From Spirochaeta sp. (lineage in GTDB: Bacteria > Spirochaetota > Spirochaetia > DSM-27196 > Alkalispirochaetaceae): DNA of 11,824 bases. A program made the translations under genes and the position numbers. The stretch lies in NCBI GenBank assembly GCA_027859055.1, contig JAQIBO010000497.1, positions 1-11,824 of the forward strand. The letters are read 5' to 3'. Shown here piece by piece: positions 1 to 6,344 of this stretch (position 1 is the stretch's first letter; each line of letters starts with the position of its first letter). The notes under the pieces were generated by a model. That model worked only from the letters and a program-made list of their open reading frames with translations, ran no database searches and was not told where the DNA came from.

Positions 1-276
1 CTCATTACCCGTGGATGGAACGGCCCGGAAATTCTCCCGATGGTTGCGGCGATTACCGGGGGCGGTTTTCTCGGCAGCCTGATCGACAGTGTACTCGGTG
101 CGACCGTTCAGGCGCAGTACTGGGACCGCCTGAAAGAGAGAAATACGGAACGCCGCCACGACGCGGTTGGCACCGCCAACCGCCTGGTCCGCGGATTTCA
201 CCTGTTGAACAACGACGCGGTCAACGCGCTGTCCGGACTGGTATCGATGACGGTGTTGTTCGGCGTTATCGCGTAA
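1..276 (+). CDS. DUF92 family membrane protein, C-terminal part (5' end outside window)
   Basis: The reading frame is open from the first base and ends in TAA at 274-276, giving 91 C-terminal residues. An internal ATG at 40 is probably not the start, because the frame continues without a stop to the window edge. The visible part has the family's glycine-rich segment: a GGGFLGSLIDSVLGATVQ block around residues 20-37, then a polar stretch, then a FHLLNNDAVNALSG block and a hydrophobic end. This matches the C-terminus of DUF92 (TIGR00297) integral membrane proteins. Plant VTE6, a phytyl-phosphate kinase, and cyanobacterial homologues belong to this family, which suggests a polyprenyl/phytyl-phosphate kinase-like role, but the substrate here is unknown. 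The gene converges on ppk with only 8 bp between the stop codons. The family call is fairly sure; the function is not. Confidence 0.8.
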   Translation, partial: LITRGWNGPEILPMVAAITGGGFLGSLIDSVLGATVQAQYWDRLKERNTERRHDAVGTANRLVRGFHLLNNDAVNALSGLVSMTVLFGVIA

Positions 277-284
277 GCGGGATT

Positions 285-2411
285 CTACTCCGGTGGGCGC
301 CGCCGCACCTTGAACTCCTGCCGGTTTTCCGGCTCATCTCCGGACAGACGCTCGCGGATTCGCTGGTATACGATCTCCTGCGTCCGGACCCGCGGTGCGG
401 TTTTGTGCGGCTGGACCCGCGTCCACGATCCGTCCGAAGCAAGCTCGTGGGCCTTGCAGTTGTCCTCAAAATAGAGATCAAGCAGTTTGCGTATCCGTCG
501 CTGGATATCCCGGTTTTCCACGGGGAACATCAGCTCCACCCGCTTTTCCAGATTGCGCGGCATCCAGTCGGCACTCCCGAGATACGTCTCCGGATGCCCG
601 CCATTCTCAAACCGGAAGACCCGCGAGTGCTCCAGATAGCGGTCGATAACGCTGACAACGCGAATCGTCTCACTCATACCGGGTACCCCCGGTACCAGCA
701 TGCAGATTCCACGAACGTTGAGACGGATTTCCACTCCGCTTTGTGAGGCCTCGTACAACGCCTCGATCACGTCGGGGTCCGCCAGGGAGTTCATTTTGGC
801 GATGATCAGGCCGGTTCCCGAACTTTTCGCGCGGCTCGTCTCGCGCTGAATCAACTCGAGCACCCGGTTTTTGAGGGCGATCGGCGCCAGGGAGAGCTTC
901 TTGAGCCCGGGAATGACCGAGTAGCCGGTGATCGCGTTGAAAAACAGTCCCACCTCGTAGGCGAGCTGGTCGTCGGCGGTCAGGAGACCCAGGTCTGTAT
1001 ACAGCCGGGCGGTTTTGTCGTTGTAATTACCGGTGCCCAGATGAACGTAGCGTTTGATACCGCTCCGCTCGCGACGCACCACCATGAGCGCCTTGGCGTG
1101 GACCTTCAGTCGGGCGATACCGTACACGACGATAACCCCGGCGCGTTCCAGCTGTTGCGCCCACCCGATATTGCGCTCCTCGTCAAAGCGCGCCTTCAAT
1201 TCCACCAGAACCGAGACCTGTTTTCCATTTTCCGCGGCGCGCTCCAGCGCTTTCACGATCGGTGAATTTCCGCTGGTCCGGTAGAGGGTCATCTTTATCG
1301 CCAGGGTGTCCTTGTCTGTTGCGGCCTCCTGCACCAGGCGGACCACCGGATCAAAGCTCTCGTAGGGATGGTGCAAGAGGATATCCCGGCGTTGGATGTT
1401 CCCCCACATCGATTCGTCCTCGTCCACCCAGGGGGACTGCAGGTTTTTCCACGGTTCGTCCCGGAGGTGGTTGTACCCGTCGATTCCGGCGATATCCATG
1501 AGATTGCGGAGTTCCAGCGGATCCGGCGTCTCGTACACCTCGCCCTCGGTGAGCTCAAACGCCTCGGTCAGAATCTGGCGCAGTTGCGGGGAGCCCTGGT
1601 TGATGTTGAGCCGTACGGCATCGCTGAAATCACGCGTCTCGATTACCTGCTCCATCGCTTCCATGAAGTCTTCGTCGCGTTCCTCGTCAACGCCGAAGTC
1701 GGCATCCCGGGTCACGCGAAAGAGGCACTGGTCGGTCACGGTGTATCCGGGAAACAACTGGTACGACTCCGCCAGGATCACCTGCTCCAGAAAGGTGAAC
1801 GCCAGGGTGTCACTTTTTTCGGTCGGGAGGTATACCACCCGCTCCAGACTGGCAGGTACCTGGACCACCACCAGAAATGGACCGTCGCCCTCCTCGGGCC
1901 GGGACTCCCGGGTTTCCGTCTCGGGACTCAGTAAGAACGCCGCGTGGAGACGCAGGTTGCCGATTGACTGTAACGGCTCGCCAATAGTGGCGCGTACCGG
2001 CGTCAGTACGGGAAAGACCCGGTCCCGGAAAAAGTGGCGGACAAACCCCTGTTGCTCTCCGTCCCACTCCTGGGGACGAACGCGGGAGATCCCCTCGCGT
2101 TCGAGGGCGGGGAAGACATCCTCAAGCAGAACCTGGTATTTCTGTTCGGTGATTTCCGCGACGCGGCGCTGGATCGCTTCAAGCTGTTCCCGCGGGCTCA
2201 TGCCGGTGGGACAGGAGGAACGCTTTCCCCGCCGAATCTGGCGCTTCACCGAGGCAACGCGAACCATGAAAAACTCGTCGAAATTGGCCGATACGATGCT
2301 CAGGAATTTGAGCCGTTCAAGAAGTGGAACATCCTGACTTTCCGCCTCCGCCAGCACCCGCGCGTTAAACTCGATCCAACTCAATTCCCGGTTAAAAAAT
2401 CGTGCGCTCAT
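285..2411 (-). CDS. ppk: polyphosphate kinase 1 (PPK1)
   Basis: PPK1 reversibly transfers the ATP gamma-phosphate to a growing inorganic polyphosphate chain. The 708-residue product has the usual family length and order. The N-terminal domain opens with FFNRELSWIEFNARVL (residues 5-20) and continues with SANFDEFFMVRVASVKRQ (41-58). A central head domain follows, then two phospholipase-D-like C-terminal domains. H438 in the KVHAK segment (436-440) aligns with the autophosphorylated histidine (E. coli H435), and H595 in RYLEHSRVF aligns with E. coli H592. HLGTGNYND (457-465) and YLGSADWMPRNLEKRVELMF (610-629) are classic PPK1 blocks. The segment before the catalytic His reads YGIARLKVHAK, where most family members have a glycine at the place of Arg434. 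The ATG overlaps the ppx stop by 4 bp (ATGA) and has GGAG 10 nt upstream, so translational coupling is likely. The stop is TAG. Confidence 0.97.
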   Translation of the reverse strand: MSARFFNRELSWIEFNARVLAEAESQDVPLLERLKFLSIVSANFDEFFMVRVASVKRQIRRGKRSSCPTGMSPREQLEAIQRRVAEITEQKYQVLLEDVFPALEREGISRVRPQEWDGEQQGFVRHFFRDRVFPVLTPVRATIGEPLQSIGNLRLHAAFLLSPETETRESRPEEGDGPFLVVVQVPASLERVVYLPTEKSDTLAFTFLEQVILAESYQLFPGYTVTDQCLFRVTRDADFGVDEERDEDFMEAMEQVIETRDFSDAVRLNINQGSPQLRQILTEAFELTEGEVYETPDPLELRNLMDIAGIDGYNHLRDEPWKNLQSPWVDEDESMWGNIQRRDILLHHPYESFDPVVRLVQEAATDKDTLAIKMTLYRTSGNSPIVKALERAAENGKQVSVLVELKARFDEERNIGWAQQLERAGVIVVYGIARLKVHAKALMVVRRERSGIKRYVHLGTGNYNDKTARLYTDLGLLTADDQLAYEVGLFFNAITGYSVIPGLKKLSLAPIALKNRVLELIQRETSRAKSSGTGLIIAKMNSLADPDVIEALYEASQSGVEIRLNVRGICMLVPGVPGMSETIRVVSVIDRYLEHSRVFRFENGGHPETYLGSADWMPRNLEKRVELMFPVENRDIQRRIRKLLDLYFEDNCKAHELASDGSWTRVQPHKTAPRVRTQEIVYQRIRERLSGDEPENRQEFKVRRRPPE

Positions 2412-3976
2412 ACCGCCATCACTCCATATCCGAACACTTCTTCAAACATCCGTCCCTTGAGACGCAACCCGTACTCCTCAATCGATATATCTCCGGAGTA
2501 GTCACAACGAAGGATCACCTCTTCTTCCCGTTTTTCCACCCGGAATCCACGCACCCGCTGGACGTGCCCGCGGTCGAGGGCGTCGGCAACGCGGAGCATT
2601 GCGGCCAGTTTAAGCACCAGCATCCGGTGTTCCCGGCGCAGGGAGGCGTACGCGGTATGCCCCGTCGCCGGCGCACCGCCGCGGTGGTAACGAACCACAT
2701 TTGCCACGATTCGGATATCCGACCGGGACAACCCGAATATCTCCGAGTTCTCGACGATGTACTGACCGTGTTTGTGGTGGCCGGAGGCGCGAATGAAGTT
2801 CCCGATATCGTGGATAATCCCCGAGACTTCAAGCAACAGTCGCCCGTGATCGTCCATACCGTGTTCCGCGGCAAACTGATCGAAGAGACTTACCGCCAGT
2901 TTCGCCACGTGCATGCCGTGGGACTCGTCAAAATGGTACTTCCGACCGATACCGATCGTCGAATTGAGCACCTGTTTGGAGAACTCCTCCCGCATTCCCG
3001 TACGGTTGCCGGCGGCAAAGTTGAGGAGCACCCCTTCACGAATACTGACATCGGGAACGATCAGCTGATCTGCCGAAGTGGCGTCCATGAACAGTTTGTA
3101 TGTCAACAGCGCCGGGACCAGTCCTTCCACCTCGGTATATGTCAGTTTGAGTTCACGGACGCACTCTTCCATACTGCGCCGTTGGAGATCCCGGAGAAAG
3201 CCGTCAAACCGCTCCCGATCGATCATCGAGAAATGCTCGCCCTCTTTGTGGCCGACCCGCGCCGCGGCGATACGTGCGTCTCCGCCCACGGCGATAAAGA
3301 ATTTCACCCGGTCCAGGCGGAGTTCGGTATTGAGTACCTCACGATTCACCCGGATGTTTTCCCGCAGGTACTCCTCTATCCGGTCGTTGTCCGGCATGTT
3401 GGGCTGGACCTGCTGCTCCACCCGCAGGGTACCGATGCGCAGGGAGTGCGCCGCAACCATGCGTCCGCGCTGGAGAAGCATGATCTCCGTGGTGCCACCG
3501 CCAACCTCAAGAATCATCGAGCTGGAGCGGGCAAACTGGGGGCGCAGGTCGTTGATCGCATGCTGCACGGCGATGTAGGTGAGGTGGTTTTCTTCGATCC
3601 CCTCGACGATATCGATCCGAAATCCGGTACGAATCTGAACGCGGTCGAGGAATGTGTCGCGGTTCTTGGCCTCGCGAATCGCCGCAGTGGCGATGACGCG
3701 GACATCATCCGGCTGGATTTTCCATCCCGCAAGGAGCTCCTTGAACCCTTTGAGGATCGCCACGGCGTCGCGCATCGATTCGGTGGAGAGAAACCCGGAT
3801 ATGAAGACGTCCCGACCGAGGGAAAGGGGCCGAGAGGCGCGATCCACCCGCGTCCATGAGGAATCGGCGTTGATCTCTGCTACGACCATTCTGATCGCCG
3901 TTGATCCGACGTCGATAACCGAGACGATCCGTGGCGCCTCCGGAGGAGTGGGAGCTGAATCTCTGTGTTTTGCCAT
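2408..3976 (-). CDS. ppx: Ppx/GppA-family exopolyphosphatase with C-terminal HD domain
   Basis: It probably releases terminal phosphate from polyphosphate; pppGpp 5'-phosphohydrolase activity (GppA-like) cannot be excluded. I chose the ATG at 3976 (522 residues) because GAGG lies 5 nt upstream across the ROK stop codon and the family's first strand (IVSVIDVGSTAIRMVV, 17-32) follows soon after. An ATG at 4027 would add 17 residues and overlap ROK by 44 bp. The actin-like ASKHA fold covers roughly 16-325. It has phosphate-1 DVGSTAIR, a catalytic-loop EGIEEN (125-130; E128 probably matches the E. coli PPX catalytic Glu), and phosphate-2 EVGGGTTEI (157-165). The HD-type C-terminal domain (about 340-480) keeps H356, H389-D390, H431 and D465. 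The length is close to E. coli PPX (513). The gene precedes ppk, the reverse of the E. coli ppk-ppx order. Confidence 0.93.
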   Translation of the reverse strand: MAKHRDSAPTPPEAPRIVSVIDVGSTAIRMVVAEINADSSWTRVDRASRPLSLGRDVFISGFLSTESMRDAVAILKGFKELLAGWKIQPDDVRVIATAAIREAKNRDTFLDRVQIRTGFRIDIVEGIEENHLTYIAVQHAINDLRPQFARSSSMILEVGGGTTEIMLLQRGRMVAAHSLRIGTLRVEQQVQPNMPDNDRIEEYLRENIRVNREVLNTELRLDRVKFFIAVGGDARIAAARVGHKEGEHFSMIDRERFDGFLRDLQRRSMEECVRELKLTYTEVEGLVPALLTYKLFMDATSADQLIVPDVSIREGVLLNFAAGNRTGMREEFSKQVLNSTIGIGRKYHFDESHGMHVAKLAVSLFDQFAAEHGMDDHGRLLLEVSGIIHDIGNFIRASGHHKHGQYIVENSEIFGLSRSDIRIVANVVRYHRGGAPATGHTAYASLRREHRMLVLKLAAMLRVADALDRGHVQRVRGFRVEKREEEVILRCDYSGDISIEEYGLRLKGRMFEEVFGYGVMAV

Positions 3977-3983
3977 CAATACC

Positions 3984-4931
3984 TCATCGTTGGCGAGCCA
4001 GGTCCGCGGCGCCAACGATGACCGCATCGGTACCGAGGCGCGCCTCGGTAACGGTCACCCCTTCCACCAGATGCGGCATCGCCCGGACACGCATCTCTGT
4101 TTCCGCCGGCTGGGCAAAACGTGCCCCCAGTTTCTCAACCAGGCCGCCGCCAAGCAGAATCAGCTCCGGGTCAAAGATGTTGACCATCGCCGCCATCCCG
4201 ATGCCTAAAAAGCGCGCCGCCTGTTCCACAACCTCCGCAACGCCGGGATCACCGGCGTCCAGCGCCTTTTTTATCAGCCCGCTCTTGATAAGCGAGATGT
4301 CCGTCGCACCCGCTTCCGCCAGCACCGGTGACTGGCCGTTCATCGCCAGGAGCGCCAGGTCGCGGGCGATCGCGGTCTTGGACGCCACCGTCTCGAGGCA
4401 GCCGTGGTTTCCGCATCCGCAGCGGCGTCCGTCGCTTTGCACCGTAATATGACCGATTTCACCGGCACGCCCACCTTTTCCGCGGTACAGGCGACCGTCG
4501 AGGACGATACCCCCGCCGATACCAGTTCCGGGAAAGATGCCGATAACGTCCCGAAATCCCTGTCCCGCCCCGGCAATGAACTCTCCCCACAGTCCGGCGT
4601 TGACGTCGTTTTCCAGAAAGACGCGGCACCCGATATCTGCGCTCAGGCGTGGTGCCAGGGGGAAATTGTGCAGGGCGACGTTGGGAGTATGCAGGACAAC
4701 GCCGTTTTCCGCGTCGATCGGTCCCGGCACGGCGATTCCGATCACCTCGATATCCTTTCGGGAGATATCCGCTTTCTTGAGCGCCCCGTCAATCGTCTCG
4801 ACGATGTTTTCATACACCGTGTCGTTGTCGGTACCTTCCGTCTGGTTCTTGTTGCGCGCAACGATTTCGCCGTCGGCGTCAATCACCGCCGCGAGCATTT
4901 TGGTGCCACCGAGATCAAATCCGATTTGCAT
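3984..4931 (-). CDS. ROK-family sugar kinase (glucokinase-like), first gene of the ppx-ppk operon
   Basis: It probably phosphorylates glucose or a related hexose with ATP in the cytoplasm. The 315-residue product is the normal ROK length. Visible motifs are phosphate-binding FDLGGTK (5-11), a GIAVPGP segment (65-71), catalytic D109 in ENDVNAGLWGE, GTGIGGGIV (136-143), E158 and H161 in GEIGH, and the zinc motif CGCGNHGC (C171, C173, C178), with H161 as fourth ligand. The ATG at 4931 is set by an excellent GGAGG 9 nt upstream and by the motif beginning at residue 3. Longer starts (up to 5033) would run into the divergent gene and are rejected. The gene starts an operon with ppx (7 bp gap) and ppk. 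Polyphosphate use instead of ATP is possible from context, but the zinc motif is typical of ATP-dependent ROK glucokinases. Whether it prefers glucose, N-acetylglucosamine or mannose cannot be read from the sequence. Confidence 0.93.
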   Translation of the reverse strand: MQIGFDLGGTKMLAAVIDADGEIVARNKNQTEGTDNDTVYENIVETIDGALKKADISRKDIEVIGIAVPGPIDAENGVVLHTPNVALHNFPLAPRLSADIGCRVFLENDVNAGLWGEFIAGAGQGFRDVIGIFPGTGIGGGIVLDGRLYRGKGGRAGEIGHITVQSDGRRCGCGNHGCLETVASKTAIARDLALLAMNGQSPVLAEAGATDISLIKSGLIKKALDAGDPGVAEVVEQAARFLGIGMAAMVNIFDPELILLGGGLVEKLGARFAQPAETEMRVRAMPHLVEGVTVTEARLGTDAVIVGAADLARQR

Positions 4932-4934
4932 GGT

Positions 4935-4945
4935 CCCTCCCCTCC
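4935..4945 (-). promoter_or_regulatory. strong purine-rich ribosome binding site of the ROK gene
   Basis: On the minus strand this reads GGAGGGGAGGG. Its GGAGG (4941-4945) lies 9 nt before the ATG at 4931, which fixes the ROK start. The site directly abuts a 6-bp hairpin in the leader. Confidence 0.75.
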
Positions 4946-4959
4946 GACTCCTTGTCGGA
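4943..4959 (-). promoter_or_regulatory. 6-bp inverted repeat in the ROK leader, next to the RBS
   Basis: TCCGAC (4943-4948) and GTCGGA (4954-4959) are perfect inverted repeats with a 5-nt loop. In the ROK-ppx-ppk transcript the 3' arm of this hairpin runs straight into the purine-rich ribosome binding site. It could therefore modulate initiation, or it could act as an operator on DNA. A 6-bp stem can also arise by chance. Confidence 0.35.
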
Positions 4960-5006
4960 TTCCGGCCAAAGTGAGTACTGTACCACCTTACCATGAACGG
5001 CGTCAT
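4952..5006. promoter_or_regulatory. putative overlapping divergent promoters for the ROK operon (-) and nadM-like gene (+)
   Basis: The 9-bp odd palindrome GTACTGTAC (4975-4983) supplies overlapping -10-like hexamers on both strands. On the + strand TTGTCG (4952-4957) lies 18 nt before TACTGT (4976-4981), which ends 11 nt before the nadM-like ATG. On the minus strand ATGACG (5001-5006) lies 18 nt before TACAGT (4977-4982). RNA polymerase could not occupy both at once. The matches to the sigma-70 consensus are partial, so this is inference. Confidence 0.4.
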
Positions 5007-5835
5007 CATTGGGCGATTTATGCCACCCCACAACGGCCATCTCTACCTTATCGATTTTGCGCGAAATATCGTGGATACCCTGTACATTCTGGTGTGCACC
5101 CTTTCCCACGAGCCGATTCCCGGACAGCTGCGCTTTGACTGGGTGCGCGAACTGGCGCCGATGTGTAAGACGATTCATATCACCGAGGAGATTCCCGAAG
5201 CGCGCCGTGGTGCCGCCGGGGCAACGGCGATCTGGGCGAATACGGTGCGGACCGCCGTCCCGGAGCCAATTTCCCACGTCTTTGCCTCTGAGGAGTACGG
5301 CTGGGATCTGGCAGCGGAGCTGGACGCCCGTTTTGTCCCGGTGGATCCGAGCCGGAACAACATTCCGGTTTCCGCCACGGCGGTGCGGCAGGATCCGTAC
5401 GGAACGTGGCAGTACATTCCTCCGGCAGTGCGACCGTTCTTTGTGAAACATATCGCCGTGGTGGGAAATCCCGCACTCACCGAAGAGCTGGCGGGGGAGC
5501 TTGAAACGGTGGTTGTCCACTCCTACCGCGATTTCTGGCGCCGGATGTGGAGCGCCCGTCACGGCGAAGAAACAGACGCGACGTTGCCGCAGGATCTCAT
5601 TACACGCGGCGTTCGCGCGACCGCCACCGCCCTTTCACGGCAGGCAAACCGGGTACTCCTCTACGACATCGCCGAACCGCGCGATCTCAGCGGGATTGAA
5701 ACGATTGATGCGGTCGTTGTCGCTGCGGATGAACGGGACGCCTGTGCGGCCCTCGTTCCGGAACGACCGATCCTCGACACTGCACGCATCTCCGCCACCG
5801 ACATCCGTGCGCTGCTTCATCCCCTCACGTCGTAA
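4993..5835 (+). CDS. NadR-like NMN adenylyltransferase with degenerate C-terminal kinase domain
   Basis: The N-terminal half should join NMN (or nicotinate mononucleotide) and ATP to give the dinucleotide plus pyrophosphate. It starts with GRFMPPHNGHLYLI (7-20), containing the nucleotidyltransferase HxGH signature (H13, H16), and has the second signature VSATAVRQDPYGTW (126-139) followed by YIPPAVRPFFVKHIAVVG (141-158), the junction typical of NadR. In NadR a ribosylnicotinamide kinase domain with a P-loop follows. Here the sequence after VVG is NPALTEELAGEL with no GxxxxGK[ST]. The later strand, LLYDIAEP (222-229), lacks the usual DTD, and the protein ends at 280 residues. Other kinase landmarks (HSYRDFW; LPQDLITRGV; LSRQANRVLL) remain recognisable. 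No HTH domain precedes it. A second ISATDIR motif lies at 266-272. There is no Shine-Dalgarno before the ATG. The adenylyltransferase call is firm; loss of kinase activity is inferred. Confidence 0.88.
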   Translation: MNGVIIGRFMPPHNGHLYLIDFARNIVDTLYILVCTLSHEPIPGQLRFDWVRELAPMCKTIHITEEIPEARRGAAGATAIWANTVRTAVPEPISHVFASEEYGWDLAAELDARFVPVDPSRNNIPVSATAVRQDPYGTWQYIPPAVRPFFVKHIAVVGNPALTEELAGELETVVVHSYRDFWRRMWSARHGEETDATLPQDLITRGVRATATALSRQANRVLLYDIAEPRDLSGIETIDAVVVAADERDACAALVPERPILDTARISATDIRALLHPLTS

Positions 5836-5836
5836 T

Positions 5837-5858
5837 CGCCGCCTCGATTGACGCGGCG
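5837..5858 (+). repeat. GC-rich inverted repeat between nadM-like gene and nfeD
   Basis: CGCCGC (5837-5842) pairs with GCGGCG (5853-5858) across a 10-nt loop, just after the nadM-like TAA. There is no T-tract, so it is a poor intrinsic terminator. The proposed -35 of nfeD lies in the loop and 3' arm. Confidence 0.35.
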
Positions 5859-5876
5859 GAAACAAGCGCCTACAGT
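5848..5876 (+). promoter_or_regulatory. putative sigma-70-type promoter of nfeD, leaderless spacing
   Basis: TTGACG (5848-5853) and TACAGT (5871-5876) are separated by exactly 17 nt. They match the consensus at 5/6 and 4/6 positions. The GTG start of nfeD begins 6 nt after the -10, so the predicted transcription start coincides with the start codon. Confidence 0.55.
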
Positions 5877-5882
5877 GGCGGG

Positions 5883-6344
5883 GTGAGTGTACTGATCTGG
5901 GCGGTGATCGGACTGCTTCTGATACTCTCGGAGTTTGTCGTTCCCCAGTTTGTGGTGTTCTTTTTCGGCGTCGGCGCCCTGCTTAATGCGGCGCTTTTGG
6001 CGCTGCTGCCGGGACTCTCCGACCGCATTCCGTTACAACTGCTGATCTGGGCCGGCACCAGCGGCCTCTCCCTGGCGCTGCTGCGGCGCTACGCAGCACG
6101 ATGGTTCAAGGGCGACGAACAGCACACGGACACAGATACCGATGCGGGGCGTACAGCGGTGGTCCTGGAAGAGATCAGCCCGGACTCGCCGGGACGCATC
6201 AACTTTCACGGCACATCCTGGCGGGCAACCGCCTTTGACGAGACGATCGCACCGGGCGAAACGGTGACGATTCTCACAAAAGATAACCTGAGTTACACCG
6301 TCACCGCCGGGACCCTTGTGGGCCCCGGCAAGGAGAACACATGA
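5883..6344 (+). CDS. NfeD-family membrane protein (short form)
   Basis: Short NfeD proteins are membrane partners of SPFH/stomatin-like proteins. This 153-residue product has hydrophobic segments at about 2-20, 22-43 and 50-67, with the family's FVVPQFVVFFFGVGALLNAA pattern. A charged linker (68-88) follows, then an OB-fold domain (about 88-147) with GRTAVVLEEISPDSPGRINF and GTSWRATAFDETIAPGETVT. It lacks the N-terminal ClpP-like protease domain of long NfeD forms. The start is GTG at 5883. No Shine-Dalgarno precedes it, and a promoter-like element ends 6 nt upstream, so a leaderless message is likely. The TGA overlaps the next gene's ATG (ATGA), so it is translated as one unit with the two SPFH genes, as in many bacteria where nfeD neighbours qmcA-like genes. 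Confidence 0.9.
   Translation: MSVLIWAVIGLLLILSEFVVPQFVVFFFGVGALLNAALLALLPGLSDRIPLQLLIWAGTSGLSLALLRRYAARWFKGDEQHTDTDTDAGRTAVVLEEISPDSPGRINFHGTSWRATAFDETIAPGETVTILTKDNLSYTVTAGTLVGPGKENT
6330..6335 (+). promoter_or_regulatory. Shine-Dalgarno of first SPFH gene
   Basis: AAGGAG lies 5 nt before the ATG at 6341 and inside the end of nfeD. It supports the ATGA overlap start. Confidence 0.75.

Noticed and set aside
15..746. 243-codon + strand frame at the left edge
   Set aside because: It overlaps both the DUF92 end in another frame and the ppk 3' end. Its translation is Arg/Pro-rich with no family resemblance.
1368..2501. Several long + strand frames antisense to ppk
   Set aside because: They overlap the conserved PPK1 coding sequence, lack plausible start signals and show low-complexity Arg/Ser/Pro-rich translations.
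2402..3859. 485-codon + strand open frame opposite the exopolyphosphatase gene
   Set aside because: It is a complete antisense shadow of ppx, which has all family motifs. The translation shows no recognisable domain, and GC-rich codon bias makes long antisense frames common here.
4932..5033. Upstream start extending the ROK kinase by 34 residues
   Set aside because: It would overlap the divergent gene and add residues before FDLGGTK. The ATG at 4931 has a clear SD and the normal family N-terminus.
4915..5562. 215-codon minus-strand frame opposite the nadM-like gene
   Set aside because: The + strand frame carries the nucleotidyltransferase signatures; the minus-strand frame has no motif and overlaps the ROK start.
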